This document shows positions 15,652 through 24,430 of a stretch of 64,000 bases of DNA, piece by piece (the first letter of the stretch is position 1; each line of letters begins with the position of its first letter). Source of the stretch: Bradyrhizobium stylosanthis. Lineage in GTDB: Bacteria; Pseudomonadota; Alphaproteobacteria; Rhizobiales; Xanthobacteraceae. The notes beneath the pieces are model-generated. The model saw only the letters and a program-made list of their open reading frames with translations. It was not told the DNA's origin and did no database searches. Both the position numbers and the translations under genes were made by a program. The stretch covers positions 532,580 to 596,579 of the forward strand of contig NZ_LVEM01000001.1 of NCBI RefSeq assembly GCF_001641335.1. The letters run 5' to 3'.

Positions 15652-16605
15652 ATGAAACTGACCGCCGACGCCAAGAGCACCTTCGCAATCGCGCCGACGC
15701 CGTTCCACGATGACGGTCGGATCGACGAGCGCTCGATCGACCGCCTGACCGACTTCTACGAGGAGGTCGGCTGCGACGGCGTCACGGTGCTGGGCATTCT
15801 CGGCGAGGCCCCGAAGCTCGATGCCGCCGAGGCCGAGCAGGTGGCGGTGCGCTACGTCAAGCGCGCCAAGAAGATGCAGGTGATCGTCGGCGTCTCCGCG
15901 CCGGGCTTTGCCACCATGCGCTCGCTGGCGAAGGCCTCGATGGACGCGGGCGCCGCCGGCGTCATGATCGCGCCGCCGCCCTCGCTTCGCACCGACGACC
16001 AGATCACCGGCTATTTCAAGCAGGCGGCCGAGGCCATCGGTCCCGATATTCCCTGGGTGCTGCAGGACTATCCGCTGACGCTCTCGGTGGTGTTCACCCC
16101 CGCCGTGATCCGCAAGATCGTCATGGACAATCCGAACTGCGTGATGCTCAAGCACGAGGACTGGCCGGGCCTGGAGAAGATCTCGACGCTGCGCGGCTTC
16201 CAGAAGGACGGCTCGCTCCGCCCGCTGTCGATCCTGTGCGGCAATGGCGGCACCTTCCTCGACTTCGAGATGGAGCGCGGCGCCGACGGCGCCATGACCG
16301 GCTACGCCTTCCCCGAGCTGCTGATCGACGTCGTGAACCTTTCCAAGGCCGGCAAGCGCGACGCTGCGCATGATCTGTTCGACGCGCATCTGCCGCTGAT
16401 CCGCTACGAGCAGCAGCCCGGCGTTGGCCTGACCGTGCGCAAATACGTGCTGCAGAAGCGTGGCATCATCGCCTCCAGCGCGCAGCGCAAGCCCGGCGCG
16501 ACGATGACGGCGACGGCAAAGGCCGAGGTCGACTATCTCTTGTCGCGCGTCGCCCGTTTCGACAAGCGTGCCAATCTCGGCCCGCAATCCAGCGCCGCAG
16601 GTTAG
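15652..16605 (+). CDS. DHDPS/NAL-family aldolase (DapA-like)
   Basis: 317 aa TIM barrel. Schiff-base Lys167 in NCVMLKHEDW and Tyr140 in WVLQDYPLTLS match the family catalytic pair, and GVTVLGILGEAPKL takes the place of the usual GTTGE loop. Members condense or cleave pyruvate with aldehydes (dihydrodipicolinate synthase, N-acetylneuraminate lyase, hydratase-aldolases of aromatic degradation). The catabolic neighbourhood argues against lysine biosynthesis and for an aldolase or dehydratase on a CoA- or aryl-derived substrate; that is inference. The Nudix gene starts 5 bp after the stop. Confidence 0.82.
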   Translation: MKLTADAKSTFAIAPTPFHDDGRIDERSIDRLTDFYEEVGCDGVTVLGILGEAPKLDAAEAEQVAVRYVKRAKKMQVIVGVSAPGFATMRSLAKASMDAGAAGVMIAPPPSLRTDDQITGYFKQAAEAIGPDIPWVLQDYPLTLSVVFTPAVIRKIVMDNPNCVMLKHEDWPGLEKISTLRGFQKDGSLRPLSILCGNGGTFLDFEMERGADGAMTGYAFPELLIDVVNLSKAGKRDAAHDLFDAHLPLIRYEQQPGVGLTVRKYVLQKRGIIASSAQRKPGATMTATAKAEVDYLLSRVARFDKRANLGPQSSAAG

Positions 16606-16609
16606 TTGC

Positions 16610-17404
16610 ATGGCCGAGACATCAGCATCACGCCCGGCTTCGACGATCCTCCTGCTGCGCGACGGCGCACAGGAAGTCGAGATCTTCATGATGGTCCGCC
16701 ATCATCAGATCGAGTTCAACTCGGGCGCGCTGGTGTTTCCCGGTGGCAGCGTCGATGCCGGCGACAACGAGATCGTCGCCCGCGCCGACCTCTATTCCGG
16801 TGGCGAAGGCTTGAGTGAATCGGATCGCGGCTTTCGTATCGCCGCGATCCGCGAGACCTTCGAGGAGAGCGGCATTTTGTTGGCGCGCGCCAAGGGCTCG
16901 AACACGCCCGTCGATGCCAGGCGCGCCGGCGAGATCGCGGACAAGCACCGCATTGCGCTCAACGAGCACAAGATCAGCTTCCTGAAAATCCTCGACGACA
17001 ACGGCCTCCAGCTCGCGCTCGATACGCTGGTGCCGTACGCGCACTGGATCACGCCCGAGGGCATGCCGAAGCGCTTCGACACCTGGTTTTTCCTCGCTGC
17101 CGCGCCGCCCGACCAGCTCGGCGCACATGATGGCCGCGAGTCCACCGATTCGATCTGGTTGTCGGCGCGCGAGGCGGTGGAGGGCGGCGAGAGCGGCCGC
17201 TTCAAGCTGCCGTTCCCCACCACGCGCAATCTGATCCGGCTGGCCAAGCAGGGCAGCGTGGGCGCCGCGCTCGACCACGCCAGGGGCATGTCCATCGTCA
17301 CGGTGATGCCGGTCATGACCAAGACCGCAACCGGCCGCCAGCTCCGCATCCCTCGCGAAGCCGGCTATGACGGCGAGGTGTTCGAGGTCGGCGCGGTCGG
17401 CTGA
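16610..17404 (+). CDS. Nudix hydrolase, NUDT19/CoA-pyrophosphatase-like
   Basis: 264 aa. A split Nudix box is visible: ALVFPGGSVDAGDNE, about 30 residues of insertion, then IAAIRETFEESGILLA (core REXXEE). The insertion is characteristic of the NUDT19 (RP2) branch, whose peroxisomal members cleave CoA and acyl-CoA to 4'-phosphopantetheine derivatives. Encoded 5 bp after the DapA-family gene, hence probably co-transcribed. A CoA-hydrolysing role fits the surrounding acyl-CoA genes but is not proven by the motif alone. Confidence 0.83.
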   Translation: MAETSASRPASTILLLRDGAQEVEIFMMVRHHQIEFNSGALVFPGGSVDAGDNEIVARADLYSGGEGLSESDRGFRIAAIRETFEESGILLARAKGSNTPVDARRAGEIADKHRIALNEHKISFLKILDDNGLQLALDTLVPYAHWITPEGMPKRFDTWFFLAAAPPDQLGAHDGRESTDSIWLSAREAVEGGESGRFKLPFPTTRNLIRLAKQGSVGAALDHARGMSIVTVMPVMTKTATGRQLRIPREAGYDGEVFEVGAVG

Positions 17405-17483
17405 TACACTTCGATACGCAGCGAAGTATCGGCGCGTGCGAACGCGCTAGGTTCCGTCCAACGCGGAATGGACGGGACGCCCG

Positions 17484-18398
17484 ATGGACAGCAAGCAGGA
17501 CACCAACATCGCCGTCGAGCTGGCGCTGCTGGTCGCGCTCGCAACGCTCTGGGGCGGCTCCTACACTTTCATCAAGCTCGGCGTCGCCACCATCCCGCCG
17601 ATCACGCTGATCGCGGCGCGCACCGCGATCGCCGGTCTGCTGCTGCTCCTCGTCATGTGGGCGCGCGGCATCGGCATGCCGACGGATGCGGCGACCTGGC
17701 AGCGCTTCGCGTTCCAGGCCGTGCTCAACAGCGTCATCCCCTGGACGCTGATCGCCTGGGGCGAGCGCCATGTCGATGCGGCGCTTGCCACCATCCTCAA
17801 CTCGGCCGGCCCGATCTTCACATTCCTGCTGACCGCCATCGTCACCCGCCACGAGGCGACTACGGCGCGAAAGCTGTTCGGCGTGGTTGCCGGCATGGCC
17901 GGCATCCTGCTGATCGTCGGCACCGATGCCTTCCACGACGTCGGCGGCGGCATCATCGCGGAGGCTGCGATCGTCGCCGCCACCATTTGCTACGCCTGCG
18001 CCGCGATCTTCGGCCGCAGCTTCAAGGGCCTCGATCCGATGGCGCCGGCCGCCGGCTCGCTGCTGGCGGGTGCTGCGGTCCTGATCCCGGCCTCGCTGGC
18101 CGTCGAGCAGCCCTGGACGTTGTCGCCCTCGCTCAGCTCCGTGCTGGCCTTGCTCGCGCTCGCGGTGTTCTCGACCGCGGCCGCGTTTGCGATCTACTTC
18201 CGCCTGATCCAGACCCTGGGCTCGGTCGGCACCACCGCGCAGGCGTACTTGCGCGTCCCCATCGGGGTCGCCATCAGCGTCGCCTTCCTCGGTGAAACCC
18301 TGAGCCGGACCGCTTGGATCGGGCTTGCCTGCGTCGTCCTCGGCGTCGCCGCCATGACGATCCCGGCCGGGTGGCGGGCAAGCGTCAAAACGTCATAA
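17484..18398 (+). CDS. EamA/DMT-family transporter
   Basis: 304 aa, ten hydrophobic segments in two EamA repeats (VALATLWGGSYTFIKLGVAT in the first; a second repeat from about residue 155). Drug/metabolite transporter superfamily member of the inner membrane, usually an exporter of amino acids or small metabolites. The substrate is not predictable. Good spacing from the Nudix gene suggests its own promoter. Confidence 0.87.
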   Translation: MDSKQDTNIAVELALLVALATLWGGSYTFIKLGVATIPPITLIAARTAIAGLLLLLVMWARGIGMPTDAATWQRFAFQAVLNSVIPWTLIAWGERHVDAALATILNSAGPIFTFLLTAIVTRHEATTARKLFGVVAGMAGILLIVGTDAFHDVGGGIIAEAAIVAATICYACAAIFGRSFKGLDPMAPAAGSLLAGAAVLIPASLAVEQPWTLSPSLSSVLALLALAVFSTAAAFAIYFRLIQTLGSVGTTAQAYLRVPIGVAISVAFLGETLSRTAWIGLACVVLGVAAMTIPAGWRASVKTS

Positions 18399-18522
18399 AC
18401 CGGACGCGGAAAGGGGTCCAAGTACCCAGATATTAAGGATGTTCCGGGGCGGCAGGCATGTTCCCCCGAGCCGGCAATATCGTATATTGGGCTTCCAGCA
18501 GCCCGGTCCTCAACGCAGCCAA

Positions 18523-21210
18523 ATGTCCGCCGAATTGACGCCGCCCCCCGAGAAAAAGCGAATTTTTTCGCTGTCCATCGGTCAGTTGACGTTCGGAAGC
18601 TTCATCCTGGTGCTGGCGGTGATCATCGTCACCTCGGCTGCGAGCGTGATCGCGATCCGGCACATCGACACGACCTTTGCCGAGCTGCAGCGGCTCCAGA
18701 GCGTCGGCGACCTCGCCGAGGACATCGACCGCCGCATGAACGAGCTGCGGCTCGCCGCCCGCGACTTCGTCACCGATCCCGGCGCCGGCATCCAGTTCAA
18801 GCAGGTGGGGGAGGCAGCCTCCACGCTCAGCGACATCCTGAAGAAGACCCGCATCGAGCTCGCGCCCGAGCAGCAGGACATGATCGATGGGGTCACCGAG
18901 CGGCTTGCGACCTACCGCAACGGTCTCGAGCGGATCTCGACCCTGATCGATCGTCGCGCCCAGCTGCTCGCCGGCCTGCCGCCGCTGCGCGACCGGTTCG
19001 ACGCGGCCGTCGCCGGCACCGCCGACCGCGAGCTGGCGTCCCGCCTGTCGGAGGCACAGAGCCGGATCGCGCTCGGCCTGCTCGCGCGCAACCCGTCCGC
19101 GGCCGAGCAGTCCGCGCAGAGCATGCGGGCGATGGACATCGCCGATCCCAAGCTGAAGGCGGCCGTGAACGACTACGCCGAAGCGATCATGGCGGTGGCC
19201 GTCCGGGAACGGCAGATTGCCGACATCGACCGCGAGGTGCTGGGCACCGAGGGCCGGCTGATCGGCCGCGTCACCGAATTGCTGCGCGAGGTCTCTGCCC
19301 GCCGCGGCCACGTGCTGTCGCGCGATTTTGCCCGCACGCTGACCGAGGCACGCTGGCAGAGCATCGTGCTCGGCTCGATCGGCGTGCTGATCGGCATCGT
19401 CGCGGCCGCTTTCGTGGTGGGGCGGACGGTGCGTCCGCTGGCCCAGATCGCGCGGTCCATCCGCGCGCTTGCGGCCGGCCAGAAGGACACCTCGATCCCG
19501 TCGGCCGATCTCGACAACGAGATCGGCGACATCGCGCGGGCCGCCGAAGTGTTCCGCCGCGCGCTGGAGGAGGCCGACACCGCGCGCGAGGCCGCGGTGC
19601 GCGCGCTCACCGAGCAACGGCTGGCCGAAGAGAGCTACCGCAAGCTGTTCGAGGGCTCGGTCGACGGCATCTATGTCACGACGCCGGCGGGCGACCTCCT
19701 CAACGCCAATCCGGCGCTGGCACGGATGATGGGCTATGACAGCCCGCAGCAGCTGATCGACAGCATCAACGACATCGCCCACACCATCTACGTCCATCCC
19801 GAGGCGCGCGACGAATATCAGCGGCTGATGGCGCGGGACGGCATCGTGCGCGAATTCGAGTACCAGGTGCGCCAGCGCAGCGGCAACGTCCTCTGGCTCT
19901 CCGACAGTGCCACGGGCGTGCGGGACGAGCAGGGCAATATCGTCCGCTACGAGGGCACGCTGCGCGACATCACCGACCAGAAGCGGGCGGAAGACGCCAT
20001 CGCCGAAGGCCGGCGTCTGCTCCAGCAGGTCATCGACACCGTGCCCGCGGTCATCAACGTCAAGAACCGCGACCTGCGCTACGTGCTGATGAACCGTTAC
20101 ATGGCCGGCATCTTCGGCATCGAGCCCGGCGATGCGCTCGGCCGCACCACGGCCGATCTGATGTCGCGCTACGGCGCGGCCAAGTCCGACGAAAGCGACA
20201 AGCGGGTGCTCAAGCTTCGCAAGGGGCTCGGCTTCTATGAGGAGGAGTACAAGGACTCGTCCGGTCACATGCGGCAATGGCTGGTCAACAAGCTGCCGCT
20301 GCTCGATGCCGAGGGCGAGATCGAGCGCATCGTCACTGTTGCGCTCGACATCGGCGAGCGCAAGCGCGGCGAGCAGGAGATGCGCAAGGCCAAGGAGGCC
20401 GCCGAGACCGCGCTGCGCAATCTGCGCGAGACCCAGGCCTCGCTGATCGAGGCGGAAAAGCTCGCGGCGCTCGGACGGCTCGTCGCCGGCGTCGCGCACG
20501 AGGTCAACAACCCCGTCGGCATCAGCCTCACGGTCGCCTCCGCACTGGAGCGCAAGACCGCGTTGTTTACCTCCGAGGTCGAGCGCGGCGAGCTTCGCCG
20601 CTCCACGCTCAACGACTTCCTCAACACCAGCCGCGATGCATCCTCGCAGCTCGTCTCCAATCTCAACCGCGCCGCCGAACTGATCCAGTCGTTCAAGCAG
20701 GTCGCGGCCGACCGCAATTATTCGGACCAGCGCAGCTTCGACCTCGGCGACCTGACCGAGCAGGTGGTGATGAGCCTGCGGCCGGGCCTGCGTAAGCACA
20801 ACCTGACGCTCAACGTCGAGTGCCAGCCGGATCTGACCATGAACAGCTATCCCGGGCCGTACGGGCAGGTGCTGACCAACCTGTTCCTCAATTCGGTCGC
20901 GCACGCCTTTCCGGACGGCCGGCCGGGAACGATCGATATCCAGGTGCGCGAGTCCGGCAAGGACAATGTCGAGATCATCTTCTCCGACAATGGCTGCGGC
21001 ATGTCGCTCGACGTTCGCCGCCGCGCTTTCGATCCGTTTTTCACGACGCGGCGCGACCAGGGCGGCACCGGCCTCGGCCTGCACATCGTCTACAGCATCG
21101 TCACCAATCGCCTAGGCGGTCGGCTCGACCTTGATTCCGAACCGGGCGGCGGCACGCGCATCCAGATGATCCTGCCGCGCACGGCGCCGCTGGAGCAGGC
21201 GGCGGAGTGA
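18523..21210 (+). CDS. Membrane-bound PAS-PAS sensor histidine kinase
   Basis: 895 aa from the ATG at 18523 (an in-frame ATG at 18439 would add 28 residues; neither has a strong binding site). Order: TM1 about 24-46, a helical periplasmic sensor region to about 280, TM2 about 281-302, HAMP about 303-355, PAS1 about 372-490 (YRKLFEGSVDGIYVTTPAGD), PAS2 about 498-620, HisKA with phospho-acceptor His659 in VAGVAHEVNNPVG, and HATPase with N-box at about 786 (NLFLNSVAHAF), G1 DNGCGM and G2 GGTGLGLH. The NP after HE places it with the DctB/NtrB-type kinases. No response regulator is adjacent, so it is an orphan kinase. Confidence 0.9.
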   Translation: MSAELTPPPEKKRIFSLSIGQLTFGSFILVLAVIIVTSAASVIAIRHIDTTFAELQRLQSVGDLAEDIDRRMNELRLAARDFVTDPGAGIQFKQVGEAASTLSDILKKTRIELAPEQQDMIDGVTERLATYRNGLERISTLIDRRAQLLAGLPPLRDRFDAAVAGTADRELASRLSEAQSRIALGLLARNPSAAEQSAQSMRAMDIADPKLKAAVNDYAEAIMAVAVRERQIADIDREVLGTEGRLIGRVTELLREVSARRGHVLSRDFARTLTEARWQSIVLGSIGVLIGIVAAAFVVGRTVRPLAQIARSIRALAAGQKDTSIPSADLDNEIGDIARAAEVFRRALEEADTAREAAVRALTEQRLAEESYRKLFEGSVDGIYVTTPAGDLLNANPALARMMGYDSPQQLIDSINDIAHTIYVHPEARDEYQRLMARDGIVREFEYQVRQRSGNVLWLSDSATGVRDEQGNIVRYEGTLRDITDQKRAEDAIAEGRRLLQQVIDTVPAVINVKNRDLRYVLMNRYMAGIFGIEPGDALGRTTADLMSRYGAAKSDESDKRVLKLRKGLGFYEEEYKDSSGHMRQWLVNKLPLLDAEGEIERIVTVALDIGERKRGEQEMRKAKEAAETALRNLRETQASLIEAEKLAALGRLVAGVAHEVNNPVGISLTVASALERKTALFTSEVERGELRRSTLNDFLNTSRDASSQLVSNLNRAAELIQSFKQVAADRNYSDQRSFDLGDLTEQVVMSLRPGLRKHNLTLNVECQPDLTMNSYPGPYGQVLTNLFLNSVAHAFPDGRPGTIDIQVRESGKDNVEIIFSDNGCGMSLDVRRRAFDPFFTTRRDQGGTGLGLHIVYSIVTNRLGGRLDLDSEPGGGTRIQMILPRTAPLEQAAE

Positions 21211-21236
21211 TCTAGTCGGCGAGTGATCTAGTCGGC
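21205..21236. repeat. 16-bp perfect tandem duplication at convergent stops
   Basis: GAGTGATCTAGTCGGC is present twice head to tail (21205-21220 and 21221-21236). The first copy contains the TGA of the kinase, and the second contains the stop (CTA on +) of the minus-strand gene. Confidence 0.9.
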
Positions 21237-21581
21237 TTCGGCGAGCTTGTGCAGGGTGGCGCCGAAAATCAGGCTGGCCTTGCCGACGAGTGCGGTGCCC
21301 GTCATCTCCGCGCGCGTGTCGGTGTAGGTGCCGCTGACGCCGATACCGACCGGAGCAGGGCCGCCGAACAGCGGATTGTCATCGCCGCGCGGCGAAGTGT
21401 GCCGTTGCACCAGCACCTCACCCTTGAAGGTGTGGTCGTCCTTCACCACGTAGCTGCCGGTGTAATAGAGATAGGCGTCGCCGCCAAGAATCTTGCCGTC
21501 GCGGAAAAGAATCACGCCGCTGCCCTTGCCAGCTCGACCATCGAGCAGCGTGACGTGGATCGAATAGAGGCCGTTCTTCAT
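21228..21581 (-). CDS. GrlR-like regulatory protein
   Basis: 117 aa. Starts MKNGLYSIHVTLLDG and continues with GSGVILFRDGKILGGDAYLY and YTGSYVVKDDHTFKGEVLV, the calycin-like beta-barrel pattern of the GrlR family. GrlR of enterohaemorrhagic E. coli binds and represses the activator GrlA of its type III secretion system. No GrlA partner or secretion gene is in the window, so a free-standing barrel with another ligand is equally possible. Start at 21581 rather than further upstream because the family begins with this motif. Confidence 0.65.
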   Translation of the reverse strand: MKNGLYSIHVTLLDGRAGKGSGVILFRDGKILGGDAYLYYTGSYVVKDDHTFKGEVLVQRHTSPRGDDNPLFGGPAPVGIGVSGTYTDTRAEMTGTALVGKASLIFGATLHKLAEAD

Positions 21582-21926
21582 CACGTCCCGTCGGCCGGCC
21601 GCCATCGCCCAATGGCGCAACCGGTCCTGCTTTTATGCCAAAGCGCATCGGCTCGCGCAACGCGGCAGTTTGCCGGCGGGCCTGCCCTTTCCCTCTGCGC
21701 GGACCGTAATTGTCCCGACTTGTCTGTGACTTCGATATGACGGTCTCCTCATGAGGCGAGGCCAGTCACTGCGAATCAAGTTTGGCCCGCGAAATGCATA
21801 ACCATTGTTGCACTGGCCGCGGGGTGCTGGAGCAAGACAAACGTGAGCAACTGGATCGATTCCGGCGGCGATGAGCCGCGTCTGTGCAGTGCGCGTCCCA
21901 CGAATTGCAAAAGCGAAGAACGGCGG
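21582..21926. other. Gene-free interval between divergent genes
   Basis: 345 bp with no convincing coding potential on either strand. It must hold the promoters of the GrlR-like gene (minus) and the secreted-protein gene at 21927 (plus). I see no clear operator. Confidence 0.5.
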
Positions 21927-22340
21927 ATGGGCAGAGCGACGCGCCGCCGAGGCGTGACGCGGCTGGTTTGCGCCGCAGCTCTGATAGCGCTCGCAGCCCC
22001 CTTGGGGCACGCGCGCGACCGGGGGCAATTCGTCAACACCAATGCCGATTTGAAGGCCTGGTTCGACGGCCTGCGAAGCGCCAAGGGGCCGTGTTGCTCC
22101 GACGCCGACGGCTCGGCGCTCTCCGACACCGACTGGGAGCGCAAGGACGGGCACTATCGTGTCCGCGTCCCGCGCCACGGCGACGTACGCAACGGCCAGC
22201 AGCAGGAACTCGTCTGGGTCGACGTGCCCGAGGAAGCGGTGATCTCGGAGCCGAACCGGGTGGGGCGCACCATGGTGTGGCCGATCTACGGCTACATGGG
22301 TGTCACCATCCGCTGCTTCATGCCGGGCAGCATGACGTAA
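21927..22340 (+). CDS. Secreted conserved hypothetical protein
   Basis: 137 aa from the ATG at 21927 (MGRATRRRGVTRLVC), which opens a signal peptide ending near GHARD. Mature part contains FDGLRSAKGPCCSDADGSA and a C-terminal RTMVWPIYGYMGVTIRCFMP, with three Cys. It resembles small periplasmic proteins widespread in Bradyrhizobium. No catalytic motif. An upstream ATG at 21843 would give a non-signal N-terminus and is disfavoured. Confidence 0.6.
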   Translation: MGRATRRRGVTRLVCAAALIALAAPLGHARDRGQFVNTNADLKAWFDGLRSAKGPCCSDADGSALSDTDWERKDGHYRVRVPRHGDVRNGQQQELVWVDVPEEAVISEPNRVGRTMVWPIYGYMGVTIRCFMPGSMT

Positions 22341-22397
22341 GCGCGCCAGGCGGCACGCCGCCCGGTCGCGCTGTTGCTTGACGCGGCTTGCGCGGTG

Positions 22398-22784
22398 TCA
22401 GGTGTATTTCTTGTCGCGCTCGAGCAGTTCGATCGAGATGCCTTCGGGGCCGCGGATGAAGCAAATGCGCACGCCGGGCCGGATCGTGGTCGGCTCGCGC
22501 GTGAAGGTGACGCCCTTCGCCTTGATCTCGGCGGCGACGGCGTCGATGTCCTTCACCGTCAGGCCGAAATGATCGAGGCCCTGATGCGGATGCGGCGGCG
22601 GCGGGTTGACGGCATTGTCGCCCTCGAGCGGGGCGATGAAGATTTTTGCGCCGCCGAGATTGACGTCGATCCGTCCCGGCGCGCGCACGATCTCGCCACC
22701 GAGAATGTCCCGCAGCCAGGCCGCCGTGGCCTCCGGATCGGGGCTGCGCAGATGGACGTGATCCCAGGTGACGGCGATTGGCAT
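22398..22784 (-). CDS. VOC (glyoxalase/dioxygenase) family protein
   Basis: 128 aa, start at 22784 with GGGAG upstream. Two beta-alpha-beta-beta-beta modules: AVTWDHVHLRSPDPEATAAW then HQGLDHFGLTVKDIDAVAAE. Possible metal ligands are His in DHVHL, His in DHFGL and Glu in ISIELLE, the spacing seen in glyoxalase I and type I extradiol dioxygenases. Substrate unknown. Convergent with the preceding gene. Confidence 0.8.
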   Translation of the reverse strand: MPIAVTWDHVHLRSPDPEATAAWLRDILGGEIVRAPGRIDVNLGGAKIFIAPLEGDNAVNPPPPHPHQGLDHFGLTVKDIDAVAAEIKAKGVTFTREPTTIRPGVRICFIRGPEGISIELLERDKKYT

Positions 22785-22964
22785 TTCATATTCTCCCAAC
22801 GGGTCTTTCAATGTTGCGGCGCATGTTAGCGGTCCGGGCCGGTAATCACCACCGTCCCACCGACTCGCCTAAAGCGCGGGAACCTTAGTTCCTCTCCCGG
22901 ATTAAGGTAAGCAGTGGACCACTGCGTCGTGCAAACGCAGTTCGGCGGCAATCGGTGGTGAACC

Positions 22965-23534
22965 ATGAATGCCAGGCTTGACCGGATCGGGTTGGGACAC
23001 TTTGCCGAGACCGGCGAGCGACTGGCCCGGGCCGTGACGGTTGCGAGCGTCTCGTTCGGCCGAGGCTTGCTGTGGCTGCTGGCGGCCGTCATCGTCGGTT
23101 GCGGCATCTGGATGCTGGTGCCGTTCTCCAAGGGTAACAGCACCGAGCCGGTCAAGTCGGACGTGGCAGCCGCCGAGGCGGCTGCTCCGGGCGATGCGGC
23201 GGCGGTCTCGCCTGCGGCTGCAGCTCCGGTTGCCGCGGCGGCAGAGCTGGATCGTCTCAGGATTTCATCGCAGACCTGGCGGCGCGGCGGCCTCGGCTCG
23301 AGGGCGCTGGTGACGTTCACCGTGCGAAATGACAACGACTATGCCGTAAGAGATGTCGAGATCGTCTGCGCCTTCACGCGTCGCGACGGCACGCCTCTCA
23401 CGGCTCGCAGCCGCGTACTGACGGACACCGTCAGCATGAAGAGCCGCAAGACCTTCGCCCGCATTCCGGTCGGCTACGTCAACGTTAACGCCGATCAGGC
23501 GAAGTGCTCGCTGGTTGCCGCACGGCGGGCGTAA
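22965..23534 (+). CDS. Single-pass membrane protein with beta-type C-terminal domain
   Basis: 189 aa. N-terminal cytoplasmic part, one transmembrane helix (GLLWLLAAVIVGCGIWMLVP, about 34-53), an Ala-rich linker, and a C-terminal region (GLGSRALVTFTVRNDNDYAV, VEIVCAFTRRDGTPL) with the alternating pattern of an immunoglobulin-like beta domain, as in the FxLYD family of small envelope proteins. No known function. Confidence 0.65.
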   Translation: MNARLDRIGLGHFAETGERLARAVTVASVSFGRGLLWLLAAVIVGCGIWMLVPFSKGNSTEPVKSDVAAAEAAAPGDAAAVSPAAAAPVAAAAELDRLRISSQTWRRGGLGSRALVTFTVRNDNDYAVRDVEIVCAFTRRDGTPLTARSRVLTDTVSMKSRKTFARIPVGYVNVNADQAKCSLVAARRA

Positions 23535-23707
23535 GGGCGCGCCGTTCACCGGTAGCGGAAAAGTTACCGTGTGCGGATCGGGTCCCGGTCTTGGGGAAAA
23601 ACTTCTCGGCGCTATTTGAACCCAAGGGCCGGGCCAGGAACCAATCAGAGTATCGCCTGTTAAGGGCGGAGAGCCCACGCGGGGATGCGGGGGGCGGAGT
23701 GCGGCCA

Positions 23708-24199
23708 ATGCCCATCTTTCGGTATTTCGTATTTGTCGGCGGAGCGTTGCTCGCGCTGCTGTTGGCGGTGAGCTTCGTTGCGCCGGCTTCGTCCGTGACG
23801 CAGGCCGTCGCGACCGCAAGCAACGACCAGCCGTTGATCCGGATCCGGTCCGATCGCCATCTGCCCGAGCGCGTCGTGCTCGACACCAGTCAGCCCACGA
23901 TTGCCGCGCCTGCGGTCAAGACCGCCGCGGTCGCAGCGCCGCAGCCGCCGGATACCGCCTCGGCGGCGGCCCTCGCTGAGATGTCGGCAAAGGCGCGGGT
24001 GCGCGAGACCTTTGCCCAGTTCACGCCTGGTGATGCCGCGGTCAAGAAGGCCGATGCCAAGCCGCAGCAGGCCCAGCCCAAGCGCAAGGTCGCGAGGGCG
24101 CATCCGGCCCCGCAATATCAATATGGCGGGCCGCAATATGGCCGGCCGATGATGGTGGCCCAGCAGCCGCATTTCGGCCTGTTCAACACGACCTGGTGA
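23708..24199 (+). CDS. Secreted low-complexity hypothetical protein
   Basis: 163 aa from ATG at 23708. N-terminal hydrophobic segment (YFVFVGGALLALLLAVSFVA) as signal or anchor, then an Ala/Pro/Lys-rich body and a Gln/Tyr/Gly-rich end (PQYQYGGPQYGRPMM). No domain recognised. A good terminator follows. Confidence 0.6.
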   Translation: MPIFRYFVFVGGALLALLLAVSFVAPASSVTQAVATASNDQPLIRIRSDRHLPERVVLDTSQPTIAAPAVKTAAVAAPQPPDTASAAALAEMSAKARVRETFAQFTPGDAAVKKADAKPQQAQPKRKVARAHPAPQYQYGGPQYGRPMMVAQQPHFGLFNTTW

Positions 24200-24213
24200 C
24201 AAGCCGGTCATGA

Positions 24214-24246
24214 CCCGCCTCGATGGAGGCGGGGAGGGCTTTTTAT
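24214..24246 (+). terminator. Rho-independent terminator
   Basis: CCCGCCTC, loop GATG, GAGGCGGG, then GAGGGCTTTTTATT. Placed 14 bp after the stop of the gene ending at 24199. Confidence 0.85.
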
Positions 24247-24351
24247 TGGCCTGCCTCTCTGCTAATTCGAACGCGTCCGAACGCCGTCCGGTGCGCTGGC
24301 TCGCCAGTCACGGTCTCGTGCGTCTCGGTTGCGGCCCGATCCCGGGCCAGG

Positions 24352-24428
24352 GCGCTCGTAGCTCAGCTGGATAGAGCATCGGATTTCGATTCCGAGGGTC
24401 GGAGGTTCGAATCCTTCCGAGCGCGCCA
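24352..24428 (+). tRNA. tRNA-Arg (anticodon UCG)
   Basis: 77 nt including the encoded CCA. Acceptor arm GCGCTCG pairs with CGAGCGC, D-arm GCTCAGCTGGATAGAGC, anticodon stem TCGGA/TCCGA with loop TTTCGAT (anticodon TCG, reading CGA), T-arm GGAGGTTCGAATCCTTC, discriminator G. The gene is intact although its 3' half serves as the integration site of the element that follows; the element supplies an identical 3' end. Confidence 0.95.
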
Positions 24429-24430
24429 GC
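24378..24430 (+). repeat. attL (53-bp direct repeat)
   Basis: 53 bp identical to 38550-38602, running from ATCGGATTTCGATTCC in the anticodon stem to the GCGCGCCAGC just past the tRNA 3' end. The flanking bases differ on both sides, so the identity block is exactly bounded. Integration into the 3' part of a tRNA gene is usual for tyrosine integrases. Confidence 0.92.

Noticed and set aside
18433..21084. 883-codon open frame antisense to the histidine kinase
   Set aside because: High-GC shadow; composition is Arg/Leu/Asp/Val-rich without motifs, and the sense strand encodes a complete kinase.
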